Assembly (NCBI GenBank): GCA_963590435.1
Contig: CAVAPG010000017.1
Coordinates: forward strand, 1 to 24,122
Reading direction: 5' to 3'
DNA from: F23-B02 sp963590435
Lineage (GTDB): Bacteria; Bacillota; Clostridia; Oscillospirales; Oscillospiraceae
DNA length: 24,122 nucleotides
A program made the position numbers and the translations under genes. Within the stretch, counting starts at the first letter, position 1. The number at the start of each line of letters is the position of its first letter. The notes beneath the pieces were generated by a model. That model saw nothing but the letters and a program-made list of their open reading frames with translations, searched no databases and was not told where the DNA came from. This document shows positions 6,946 to 14,776 of this stretch, in pieces.

Positions 6946-8208
6946 ATGAGAGACAGACTTGGAATTTACATTCACATACCGTTCTGCGTTTCAAAATGCA
7001 GCTACTGCGATTTCTATTCAATCGCCGGCGGCAAGCAGCGTATGCCGGACTATCAGTCGGCGCTGCTGTCGCACATAAGCGAGTCGGCCGACGCGATGGA
7101 AAGCTATGAGATCGACAGCATCTACATAGGCGGCGGCACGCCCAGCTGCTACGGGGCAAAGCGCATAGTCGAGATACTCGACGAGCTCAAGCGCATAGGA
7201 AACGTGCGCCTTGATTCGGAGATAACCGTTGAGGCAAACCCCGACACTACAAAGCTCGACGAGCTCAAGCTTCTGCGCTCGGAGGGCGTAAACAGGCTGT
7301 CAATCGGCGTGCAGTCGGCAAACAACGATATTCTTAAGATTATCGGCCGCAGGCACAATTTCCGTCAGGCGGAGATTGCCGTTGACACTGCCCGTGAGGC
7401 AGGCTTTGAAAATGTGAGCATCGATCTTATATACGGACTGCCGAGCCAGACGCGCGGCGACTGGGCGGAAACGCTCTCGCGTGCGCTTGAGCTGCATCCG
7501 GAGCATATCTCATGCTATGGACTGAAGCTTGAGGAGGGAACTCCCATGTATCGCAGCTATCTCGGCTCGCCGCTTATTCCCGACGAGGATGAGCAGGCGG
7601 ATATGTATCTGTACACGGTAGATACTCTGGCCCACTTCGGACTTAAGCAGTATGAAATTTCAAATTTCGCGGTCCCCGGCTACGAATCGCGGCACAACCT
7701 GAAATACTGGCAGCTTGATGATTATATGGGCTTCGGACCGGGCGCGCATTCCTGCGTCGGCGGCGTGCGCTACAGCTATGTGCGCGATCTGGACAGATAT
7801 GTTTCCGCCGTCGTCGGAGACAGCATGATAATCGATGAATACGAGCAGATAGTCCCCGTCCAGAAGGGCTCGGAATATCTCATGCTCGGCATGAGAACCG
7901 TTCACGGTGTTTCCGAGGAGGAATATCATAAAATTTACCGCAGCGACTGGGCCCCGATTGAGGAGACCTTTGAGCTGTTTGAGAGAAAGGGCTGGGCAGA
8001 GCGCAATGAGAATCGCTGGCATCTGACCCCGGCGGGATTTCTCATTTCCAATGTTCTCATAAACGCGGTTCTGGAGGCTCAGACGGGCGCGAGGGTCGAA
8101 AACAACCCGTGGATGCGCGATGCCTTCCTTCAGGAGAAAAAGCAGGAGCTTCCGCAGGGCGAATATGAACGGTTTACATCCGTTTATCGCGACAAGATCA
8201 ACAGCTGA
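6946..8208 (+). CDS. hemW: Radical SAM heme chaperone HemW
   Basis: Binds heme and an iron-sulfur cluster and is thought to deliver heme to membrane proteins; older annotations call it oxygen-independent coproporphyrinogen oxidase-like. The 420 residues are slightly longer than usual. The cluster-binding motif is CVSKCSYCDFYS (Cys14, Cys18, Cys21), the CX3CX2C-D-F form typical of HemW. SAM-binding features follow: YIGGGTPS, VEANPD, RLSIGVQS and SIDLIYGLP. A HemW C-terminal domain is present. The ATG at 6946 is the only reasonable start: an in-frame TAA lies at 6928-6930 and no other start codon falls between. Its ribosome-binding site is weak (only CGGA); a better AGGAG (6917-6921) is 24 nt away. 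I find no clear promoter in 6777-6945. The next gene begins 11 nt after the stop. Confidence 0.93.
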   Translation: MRDRLGIYIHIPFCVSKCSYCDFYSIAGGKQRMPDYQSALLSHISESADAMESYEIDSIYIGGGTPSCYGAKRIVEILDELKRIGNVRLDSEITVEANPDTTKLDELKLLRSEGVNRLSIGVQSANNDILKIIGRRHNFRQAEIAVDTAREAGFENVSIDLIYGLPSQTRGDWAETLSRALELHPEHISCYGLKLEEGTPMYRSYLGSPLIPDEDEQADMYLYTVDTLAHFGLKQYEISNFAVPGYESRHNLKYWQLDDYMGFGPGAHSCVGGVRYSYVRDLDRYVSAVVGDSMIIDEYEQIVPVQKGSEYLMLGMRTVHGVSEEEYHKIYRSDWAPIEETFELFERKGWAERNENRWHLTPAGFLISNVLINAVLEAQTGARVENNPWMRDAFLQEKKQELPQGEYERFTSVYRDKINS

Positions 8209-8219
8209 GGGGGCACGGC

Positions 8220-9866
8220 ATGGCAAAAGGAAAGCACGAAGCAACAAAGAAAACCGCAAAGAAAACCGCCACCGCAAAAAAAGTGAAGAAAAAGGGCAGT
8301 GCCAAAAAGACGATATGCATCATTGCCGCCGTCTGCATTCTGCTTGCCGCCGCGGCCTGCGGCGGAGGATATCTTGCAGGGCATTCGGATAAAATACATC
8401 CCAATATGACGCTCGGAGGAGTTTCAATCGGCGATATGACGGTCGCTCAGGCAACGGCGGCACTTGAAAAGGCCGGCTGGAGCGCGGATGAGCGCTCTGT
8501 CAAGGTTACGCTCCCGGGCGAGTATACATTCACGGTAACCGCCAAGCAGGCGGGAATGGATATCAGCTGCGCCGAGGCTGCGCAGGCAGCCTATGACTAC
8601 GGCCACAGCGGACAGCCGATAGATGACCTCGTGTGCTATTTCAAATGCATAACGGGCGGCGTCTCACAAAGCGATATCATGCAGGAGGCAAACGCTGATG
8701 GCGTGCGCGCGGCTGTGGATAAGGCGCTTGCAGATTACAACGAGCGAATGGGCAAGGGCTATGAGGTCGACACCGAAAACGCGGTGCTCAAGATGATAAA
8801 GGGCGCGGAGACGGTGGATATAGACGCAGACGAGCTCTGCAAGGCGATAATAGGCGCCTTCGCCGAGGGAAATGACAGCTTAAGCTATGGCACAGCCCCG
8901 GACAGCGCAGAGGAGCCCGATTTCGAAGCACTGCACGAGGAGATATGCACGGAAGTTCAGGATGCGCAGTATGATCCCGAAACGCAGAAGGCCACCGAGA
9001 GCAGCGTCGGCATAGAGTTTGATGTCAAGCAGGCGCAAAAGCTCTGGGAGAAGGCCGAAAACGGCGAGACGGTGAAGATACCGCTGACCGTAACCGAACC
9101 GAAATATACGGCCGAGCAGCTTGACAAAATGCTTTTTGCCGACAAGCTCGGCACCATGACGACAACTTATACATCCAGCACGGAAAACAGGGCCACGAAT
9201 GTCGAGCTTTCGGCGGAGAAGATAAACGGATATATCCTTGCTCCCGGCGAGACGTTCTCATATAACACGGTCGTCGGCAAGCGCACGGCGGAGGCAGGCT
9301 TTAAATCCGCAAGCGCATACGCAGGCGGAAAGGTCGTTCAGGAGATAGGCGGCGGTATATGCCAGACCTCATCGACGCTCTATTGCGCGGCGCTGTACGC
9401 AAATCTCGAGATTGTCGCCCGCGACGAGCACGGCTTTGCCGTGTCCTATGTCCCTTGGGGAATGGACGCAACCGTAAGCTGGGGCGGACCGGAGTTCAAG
9501 TTCAAGAACAACCGCGAATTCCCGATTAAGATTGTGACGAAATGCGAAAACCGCAAGCTCACGGTCGAGATATGGGGCACCGATGTAGACGGAAGCTACG
9601 TCAAAGTTGAAAACTCACACTGGACAGTGTATGACACAACGTATCCGAGCGTTGCAATAGGCACCGGAGCCGTGACCTATCGCTGCGTTTACGATAAAGA
9701 CGGGAATCTTATAAGCCGCAACAAGGAAGCCAGCAGCTACTATCACTATCATTCCGAAAATATTCAGTGGCCTACGGCAACAACCACACCGACCCCGACG
9801 GCAACCCCGACCCCGTCACCGACCCCGTCAGAAGAACCTGCAGAAACTGCATCAACAGATCCTTAA
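8220..9866 (+). CDS. VanW-family surface protein with peptidoglycan-binding-type domains
   Basis: 548 residues, probably membrane-anchored and exported. A lysine-rich cytoplasmic start (residues 1-30) is followed by one hydrophobic anchor (31-53). Residues of about 90-305 resemble the YoaR-type putative peptidoglycan-binding domain, which often occurs in two copies before VanW. Residues 311-455 are a VanW domain, with APGETFSYNTVVGKRT and GGGICQTSSTLYCAAL as its hallmarks. The protein ends in a Thr/Pro-rich tail (about 517-548, TPTPTATPTPSPTPS) that may span or attach to the wall. The biochemical role of VanW is unknown; despite the name, no other vancomycin-resistance gene is here. GAGGGGG precedes the ATG by 6 nt. 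The gene sits in an operon between hemW (11 nt) and metG (19 nt). Confidence 0.88.
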   Translation: MAKGKHEATKKTAKKTATAKKVKKKGSAKKTICIIAAVCILLAAAACGGGYLAGHSDKIHPNMTLGGVSIGDMTVAQATAALEKAGWSADERSVKVTLPGEYTFTVTAKQAGMDISCAEAAQAAYDYGHSGQPIDDLVCYFKCITGGVSQSDIMQEANADGVRAAVDKALADYNERMGKGYEVDTENAVLKMIKGAETVDIDADELCKAIIGAFAEGNDSLSYGTAPDSAEEPDFEALHEEICTEVQDAQYDPETQKATESSVGIEFDVKQAQKLWEKAENGETVKIPLTVTEPKYTAEQLDKMLFADKLGTMTTTYTSSTENRATNVELSAEKINGYILAPGETFSYNTVVGKRTAEAGFKSASAYAGGKVVQEIGGGICQTSSTLYCAALYANLEIVARDEHGFAVSYVPWGMDATVSWGGPEFKFKNNREFPIKIVTKCENRKLTVEIWGTDVDGSYVKVENSHWTVYDTTYPSVAIGTGAVTYRCVYDKDGNLISRNKEASSYYHYHSENIQWPTATTTPTPTATPTPSPTPSEEPAETASTDP

Positions 9867-9885
9867 ATGAATGGAGAGATATTTA

Positions 9886-11829
9886 ATGGAAAAGAGAAAG
9901 TTTTATATCACAACGCCGATTTATTATCCCTCGGATAAGCTGCACATCGGCCACACCTACTGCACCGTGGCAACAGACGCAATCGCACGCTATAAGCGAA
10001 TGTGCGGCTATGATGTTCTGTTTCTGACAGGTACCGACGAGCACGGCCAGAAGATAGAGGAAAAGGCCAAGGCGGCCGGTCTTACACCGAAGGAGTTTGT
10101 CGATAAAATAGTCGAGGGCCCCGGCGGAATCACCGACCTGTGGAAGCTCATGAACATCTCAAACGACCGCTTCATCCGCACAACGGACGATTACCATGTC
10201 CAGGCCGTTCAGCGCATCTTCAAGAAAATGTACGACAAAGGCGATATATACAAGGGCGCATATAAGGGAATGTACTGCACCCCGTGCGAGAGCTTCTGGA
10301 CCGAAAGCCAGCTCAAGGACGGCAAATGCCCCGACTGCGGCCGCGAGGTGCATTACGCCGAGGAGGAGGCATACTTCTTCCGCCTCAGCAAATACGCAAA
10401 GCCCGTTCAGGAACTGCTGGAGACGGGAACCTTCCTCGAGCCTGCCTCACGTGTCAACGAGATGATAAACAACTTCATAAAGCCGGGCCTTGAGGACCTG
10501 TGCGTGTCCAGAACCAGCTTCAAATGGGGCATCCCCGTTGATTTCGACCCGGGTCATGTCGTCTATGTCTGGGTTGACGCGCTGTTTAACTACACCTCCG
10601 CTGTTGGCTTCTTCAACGATAAATACGATGATTACGATAAATACTGGCCGGCTGATGTTCACATCGTCGGCAAGGAGATAGTCCGCTTCCACTCGATTAT
10701 CTGGCCTGCAATGCTCATGAGCATGGAGATGCCCCTGCCGAAGAAGGTTTACGGTCACGGCTGGCTGGTTATCGACGGCGGCAAGATGAGCAAGTCCAAG
10801 GGCAACGTTGTCGATCCGTATAAGCTCGCGGATATGTTCGGCGTTGACGCACTGCGCTTCTTCCTTCTGCGCACCTTCCCCTTCGGCTCTGACGGCAACT
10901 TCTCAAACGAGCTGCTTATATCCACAATAAACACCGACCTTGCAAACGACCTCGGAAACCTCGTGTCGCGCACAACCGCGATGGTCGAGAAATATTTCGG
11001 CGGCACCATGCCGACCGAGCGCGAGGCCGCCCCTCTCGATGACGAGCTTGTCCGGCTTGCCGCAGAGACCCGCGAAAAATACGAGCAGCAGATGGATAAG
11101 CTGCAGCTTCACCTTGCCCTTGAAGAGGTGTTCAAGCTCATCCAGCGTGCGAATAAATATATCGACGAGACAGCACCCTGGCAGCTTGCAAAGGACGAGA
11201 GCAAAAAGGCGCGTCTGGCAAGCGTACTGTATAATCTGCTCGAGTGCCTGCGCATAAGCCTTATCATGCTCAAGCCGTTTATTCCCGAAAGCTGCGAGAA
11301 GGCATTTGCACAGATCGGTGCCTGCTCCAAGTGCTCAAGCTGGGATAGCGCCGCCGTGTTCGGTGTCCTTCCGGCGAATGTGACCGTCTGCAAGGGCGAA
11401 ACGCTCTTCCCGCGCCTTGATATGGAAAAGGCCCTGGCCGAGCTTGAGAAGATGAATGCTCCGGCAAAGCCGGCGTTTGATCCCATTGAGCCGCCCGTTA
11501 CGATTGACGAGTTTGCAAAATGCGATATGCGCGTGTGCAAAGTTCTCTCCTGCGAGGCAGTGAAAAAAAGCAAGAAGCTTCTGAAGTTCAAGCTCGATGA
11601 CGGCACGGGCACGCCGCGCCAGATTCTCTCCGGAATACATGAGTTTTACGAGCCCGAGCAGCTTGTCGGCAAGACCGTCGTTGCAATCCTCAACCTGCCC
11701 AACCGCAAGATGATGGGTGAGGATTCCTGTGGTATGCTTATCTCCGCAGTGCATGAGCACGACGGCAAGGAAGAGCTGCATCTGCTGATGCTCGATGACA
11801 GCATCCCCGCAGGCTTCCGCCTTTGCTGA
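9886..11829 (+). CDS. metG: Methionine-tRNA ligase with C-terminal tRNA-binding domain
   Basis: Charges tRNA-Met with methionine in the cytoplasm. 647 residues, the class I form with a fused tRNA-binding (EMAP-II-like) domain. The HIGH motif is at 20-23 and KMSKS at 300-304. A single zinc knuckle is formed by Cys131, Cys134, Cys148 and Cys151. The C-terminal domain (about 535-647) shows FAKCDMRVCKVLSCEAVKKS and NLPNRKMMGEDSCGMLISA. The start is the ATG at 9886: GGAGAG (9873-9878) lies 7 nt before it, and that signal overlaps the alternative ATG at 9871. It follows the VanW gene and precedes a small Nif11-like gene by 12 nt. No T-box leader is present; the 19-nt gap cannot hold one. Confidence 0.97.
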   Translation: MEKRKFYITTPIYYPSDKLHIGHTYCTVATDAIARYKRMCGYDVLFLTGTDEHGQKIEEKAKAAGLTPKEFVDKIVEGPGGITDLWKLMNISNDRFIRTTDDYHVQAVQRIFKKMYDKGDIYKGAYKGMYCTPCESFWTESQLKDGKCPDCGREVHYAEEEAYFFRLSKYAKPVQELLETGTFLEPASRVNEMINNFIKPGLEDLCVSRTSFKWGIPVDFDPGHVVYVWVDALFNYTSAVGFFNDKYDDYDKYWPADVHIVGKEIVRFHSIIWPAMLMSMEMPLPKKVYGHGWLVIDGGKMSKSKGNVVDPYKLADMFGVDALRFFLLRTFPFGSDGNFSNELLISTINTDLANDLGNLVSRTTAMVEKYFGGTMPTEREAAPLDDELVRLAAETREKYEQQMDKLQLHLALEEVFKLIQRANKYIDETAPWQLAKDESKKARLASVLYNLLECLRISLIMLKPFIPESCEKAFAQIGACSKCSSWDSAAVFGVLPANVTVCKGETLFPRLDMEKALAELEKMNAPAKPAFDPIEPPVTIDEFAKCDMRVCKVLSCEAVKKSKKLLKFKLDDGTGTPRQILSGIHEFYEPEQLVGKTVVAILNLPNRKMMGEDSCGMLISAVHEHDGKEELHLLMLDDSIPAGFRLC

Positions 11830-11841
11830 AAGGAGCCGGCC

Positions 11842-12192
11842 TTGAATCTCAATCTTAATGTCATAAAATTTCTGCAGCAATACGACAGCGACCCCGAACT
11901 GCGCGCAAGGGTCGAGCAGGCTGAAATGATGTATCCCGGCAGCCTCGAGATCCGCGAATCGGTCGTCGAGGATGTGCTCATCCCCATAGCCGAAGAGATG
12001 GGTCTCGGCTTCACGCTCATGGATTTATATAATTACGAGCGCCAGCTCAAGCGTGACAGAAGCCGCGATGTCGCCCTGACCGAGGAGGAGCTCAACGCCG
12101 AGGACGCCGAGTATCACTACTGGCTCGTCGATAAGGGCTGGGAAAACGACAAATCATGCTTTGAAACCAACGAACAGAAGGGAATAGACTGA
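11842..12192 (+). CDS. Small Nif11-like helical protein, function unknown
   Basis: 116 residues starting at a TTG, with AAGGAG (11830-11835) 6 nt upstream, so the rare start codon is well supported. Residues 7-70 recall the Nif11 / nitrile-hydratase-leader fold: FLQQYDSDPELRARVEQAE, then VLIPIAEEMGLGFTLMDLYN, matching the usual pattern of an F-L start, a D-P-E-L block, and A-x-E-x-G-x-x-F-T before the last helix. A stretch at 30-44 looks like an insertion. The rest is acidic with two tryptophans and one cysteine. There is no double-glycine cleavage site and no RiPP modification gene nearby, so a leader-peptide role is unlikely. It is the last gene of the hemW-metG unit. The family assignment is by eye and uncertain. 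Confidence 0.7.
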   Translation: MNLNLNVIKFLQQYDSDPELRARVEQAEMMYPGSLEIRESVVEDVLIPIAEEMGLGFTLMDLYNYERQLKRDRSRDVALTEEELNAEDAEYHYWLVDKGWENDKSCFETNEQKGID

Positions 12193-12224
12193 TATCTATC
12201 CCCATAAAAAGTCAATACGAACCC

Positions 12225-12258
12225 AAAATGCCCGACTTGTAACCGAGTCGGGCATTTT
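12225..12258. terminator. Bidirectional terminator between the hemW-metG and phoBR operons
   Basis: A 13-bp perfect stem, AAAATGCCCGACT (12225-12237) with AGTCGGGCATTTT (12246-12258), has an 8-nt loop. The A run on one side and T run on the other let it work on both strands, and it lies between convergent genes. Confidence 0.93.
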
Positions 12259-12278
12259 CTATACACAATCTGATTTTA

Positions 12279-13934
12279 TTACATCGGGAAGGCGATTTCA
12301 ATCTTCGTGCCCTTGTCCGGCACAGAGCTTACGCTTATCGCGGCATTGTGCAGTGACGCCGCGTGCTTTACGATTGACAGGCCCAGGCCGGTGCCGCCGA
12401 CCTCCTTGGAGTGGCTTTTATCGACGCGGTAGAAGCGCTCGAATATCCGATCCTGCTGATCGGACGGTATGCCGATGCCGTTGTCCTCGACTGTCAGGAG
12501 TGCGGAGGAACCTTCACGGCGGACATTTACGCTTGCAAAGCCGCCCGGGCGGTTGTATTTTATCGCGTTTTCGCAGAGATTGTGGACTATCGCGTTGAGA
12601 AGCTGAGGTATGCCGTTTATGACAACGCTCTCGCCGGAGGCCGTAAGTTTCACGTCGGCGTCTTCGGCTGCCTGGGCAAGATTGTCGGCCTCACGTCGTG
12701 CAACGGAGAGAAGATCAATGTCCTCGCGCTGCATATCCTCGGCACCCTCGTCGAGGTGGGACAGCTTGATGATGTCCTCAATGAGCGAAATCATGCGTTT
12801 TGCCTCGGACTGAATCTGGCTGAGGAAGTGGGGGACATCTTCGGGCTTTACTATTCCGTTTGCCAGAAGCTCCGCGCAGCCGGAGATGGTGTGCAGAGGC
12901 GTTTTCAGCTCATGCGATACGTTTGCGGAAAATTCACGGCGAAGCTGTTCGGCCTTTTCCTTTTCGGTTGTGTCGAGCATCAGCAGTGCCGCGCCGGAAA
13001 TTTTATCGCCTGACAGAACAGGGCTGGCATAGAACCTGTAGCTTATGCCGCCGAGCGTGATATGCGCCTCGCAGTGCTCGCCGCCGAGCGCCTTTTCGAT
13101 AAGCTCGCGCAGCTGGGGGGTATCGTTTAAGCTGAGGATGCTGCTTCCGATGCAGTATTTGCTTATATTAAGCGCATGTGTTGCCGATTTGTTGATGCTC
13201 AGGATATGGCCCTGCTCATTGAGAACGACCAGACCCTCGGTCATGTTGCCGGTTGCCGCGTCGAATTCATCACGGCGGCGGCGGAGCTCATTTTCCTGCT
13301 CGCGCAGCTGATTCTGCTGGCTTCTGAGCTTATCGGTGAGCGGCGTGAGCTCGGGATATGTGTCAATCTTTTCGGCGTCGTCAAGGCAGAGCTCATTGAG
13401 GGGCTTTACCACGCGCTTGGACATCCGCGATGCCAGCATCATCGAAAGCAGAAGCGCCAGCAGGGCGATTATAACAACGGGTTGAATCATTCCGAGGATA
13501 AGCGTCAGCGGAGTATACTGCATATCCGAAAGGCGCACTACCGTGCCGTCGGGCAGAAGATCTGCCGAATAAAGCTGACGCTCCATGAGTGTGGTCGAGT
13601 ATCTCATGCTCTCACCGTGGCCTGATTCGAATGCTTCGCGCACCTCTTCGCGGTCAGCGTGATTTTCCATGTCCGACTGCTCGGCCTGACTGTCATACAG
13701 GACGGTTCCGTCGGCGGCAATCCATGTTATGCGGCAGCCGTCTATATCCATGTCGGAAAAATAGCCCTCGCCGGCGACCTCGACTCCCTGTGCGGCAAGG
13801 TGGGTCTGCATGTTGAGCTGATCCATCTGCTTGTTTGAAAAATATTCGTATAATACGCCGGTTATGAGCACAAACGATGCCAGCAGGACGATTGCCGCAA
13901 CGAGAAATATAGATTTGAAAATGCGTTTGGTCAT
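12279..13934 (-). CDS. phoR: Sensor histidine kinase of the PhoR type
   Basis: Membrane sensor that phosphorylates the response regulator encoded just upstream. 551 residues: membrane helices at about 5-27 and 146-170 enclose an extracytoplasmic sensor domain (30-145). A linker and coiled coil follow (172-224), then a PAS domain (about 224-325). The HisKA helix FSANVSHELKTPL carries the phospho-accepting His341. The ATPase domain shows the N box NLCENAIKYN (Asn456), DNGIGIP (Asp484), FERFYRVDKSHS, and GGTGLGLSI (513-521). The HELKTPL form and the PAS domain are typical of PhoR/WalK kinases. Pairing with a PhoB-like regulator behind Pho-box-like repeats favours phosphate sensing. No pst or pstS gene is in view to confirm it. 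It begins 3 nt after the phoB stop. Confidence 0.88.
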   Translation of the reverse strand: MTKRIFKSIFLVAAIVLLASFVLITGVLYEYFSNKQMDQLNMQTHLAAQGVEVAGEGYFSDMDIDGCRITWIAADGTVLYDSQAEQSDMENHADREEVREAFESGHGESMRYSTTLMERQLYSADLLPDGTVVRLSDMQYTPLTLILGMIQPVVIIALLALLLSMMLASRMSKRVVKPLNELCLDDAEKIDTYPELTPLTDKLRSQQNQLREQENELRRRRDEFDAATGNMTEGLVVLNEQGHILSINKSATHALNISKYCIGSSILSLNDTPQLRELIEKALGGEHCEAHITLGGISYRFYASPVLSGDKISGAALLMLDTTEKEKAEQLRREFSANVSHELKTPLHTISGCAELLANGIVKPEDVPHFLSQIQSEAKRMISLIEDIIKLSHLDEGAEDMQREDIDLLSVARREADNLAQAAEDADVKLTASGESVVINGIPQLLNAIVHNLCENAIKYNRPGGFASVNVRREGSSALLTVEDNGIGIPSDQQDRIFERFYRVDKSHSKEVGGTGLGLSIVKHAASLHNAAISVSSVPDKGTKIEIAFPM

Positions 13935-13937
13935 GCT

Positions 13938-14614
13938 TTACGCCTCCATTCGGTAGCCCACTCCGCGCACTGTGCGTATATATCTGCCGCAGTCGCCGAG
14001 CTTCTGACGAAGGGTTCCCACGTGAACATCCACGGTTCGCGTCTCGCCCATAAAATCCTCGCACCAGACCGTTGCAAGCAGCTGCTCGCGCGTGAAGGCC
14101 CTGCCGGGGTTTGTCATGAATGTGTGCAGAAGCTCATACTCCTTGAGCGTGAGCTGAACCCTGTGCCCGTCGGCGGTAACCGTGTGCTCGTTGAGGTTCA
14201 TTTCAAGTCCGCCGATGCTGATAATCTTATCCTGCTTTGCAGGGGCCGCTCTTCCGCTGCGGCGCAGAACGGCGCGCACACGGGAGGCCATTTCCATCAT
14301 TCCGAAGGGCTTGGAAAGATAGTCGTCCGCGCCGAGGTCAAGACCTATAACCTTGTCGTATTCATTGCCCTTTGCCGTCGCCATAATAACGGGGATATCG
14401 GCTGTCCTGGCATCGGCCTTGAGCCTTTTGAGTATGGATATGCCGTCCTCTCCCGGGAGCATAATATCAAGCAGAATAAGCTCGGGCAATGTCTCGGTCA
14501 GCGCGGAGTAAAATTCGCGCGCGTTTTCAAAGCCCTCGGCCTGAAAACCCGATGCATTGAGCGTGTATATCATCAGATCTCTGATNNNNNNNNNNCTTCA
14601 ACACAATAAATCAT
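13938..14614 (-). CDS. phoB: Response regulator of the PhoB/PhoP type (OmpR family), crossed by an assembly gap
   Basis: Two-domain transcription regulator, activated by its kinase partner. After the gap the receiver continues with IRDLMIYTL; LLDIMLPGEDG holds the phospho-accepting Asp (about residue 50), ATAKG the switch Thr and LSKPFG the Lys. The C-terminal winged helix (about 125-225) has LTLKEYELL, RAFTREQLL, RTVDVHVGTLRQKL and IRTVRGVGYRM. The start is the ATG at 14614 (MIYCVE, then the gap); a GAGG lies 8 nt upstream, while the ATG at 14620 is too close to it. The ten Ns break the frame by one base. Eleven missing bases would restore VE-four residues-IRDL, where the usual acidic pair sits, and give 225 residues. 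I treat this as a gap-size error, not a pseudogene. Confidence 0.9.
14586..14595. other. Assembly gap (10 Ns)
   Basis: Ten N characters, a common placeholder length, fall in the acidic-pocket codons of phoB. The flanking frames agree only if the true length is 2 modulo 3, most simply 11 nt. Confidence 0.97.
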
Positions 14615-14637
14615 TGTCATTACCTCGCTTTGCTTTA

Positions 14638-14683
14638 ATTTTACTTGTAAAGCGTAATGTAAAATACCTTTGTAATGTAAAAT
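14638..14683 (-). promoter_or_regulatory. phoB promoter with Pho-box-like direct repeats
   Basis: GTAATGTAAAAT occurs twice exactly (14654-14665 and 14672-14683), with another TGTAAA at 14646-14651. On the minus strand these read as TTTACA repeats, close to PhoP/PhoB half-sites. A -10-like TAAAAT (14638-14643) lies 10 nt downstream, with no good -35, which is the layout of a PhoB-activated promoter. Autoregulation is inferred. Confidence 0.6.
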
Positions 14684-14726
14684 CTGCGTAAATTACAAAA
14701 TAATCTGCTCTGATATGCCGAGTGTT

Positions 14727-14763
14727 AAAAAGCCGGGAGTATGTTGATTGCATGAACTCCCGG
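14727..14763 (-). terminator. Terminator after the UDP-GlcNAc 2-epimerase gene
   Basis: On the minus strand CCGGGAGT (from 14763 to 14756) pairs with ACTCCCGG (14740-14733), an 8-bp stem. The 15-nt loop has an inner ATG/CAT pairing, and five T follow on that strand. It separates this operon from phoB downstream. Confidence 0.85.
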
Positions 14764-14776
14764 TAATAATTTTAAA

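Noticed and set aside
8340..8370. Lipoprotein signal in the VanW-family protein (Ala-Ala-Ala-Cys)
   Set aside because: The residue pattern before the Cys fits the lipobox poorly and the basic leader is unusually long; a plain membrane anchor explains it.
8220..9866. Vancomycin-resistance determinant
   Set aside because: Only a VanW domain is present; no vanA/B ligase, vanH, vanX or vanRS genes are in the window.
11842..12192. RiPP precursor with a Nif11-type leader
   Set aside because: No double-glycine cleavage site, no core peptide and no modification or transport genes adjacent.
13938..14614. phoB as a frameshifted pseudogene
   Set aside because: The only break is at the run of Ns, whose length is a placeholder; the rest of the protein is intact.
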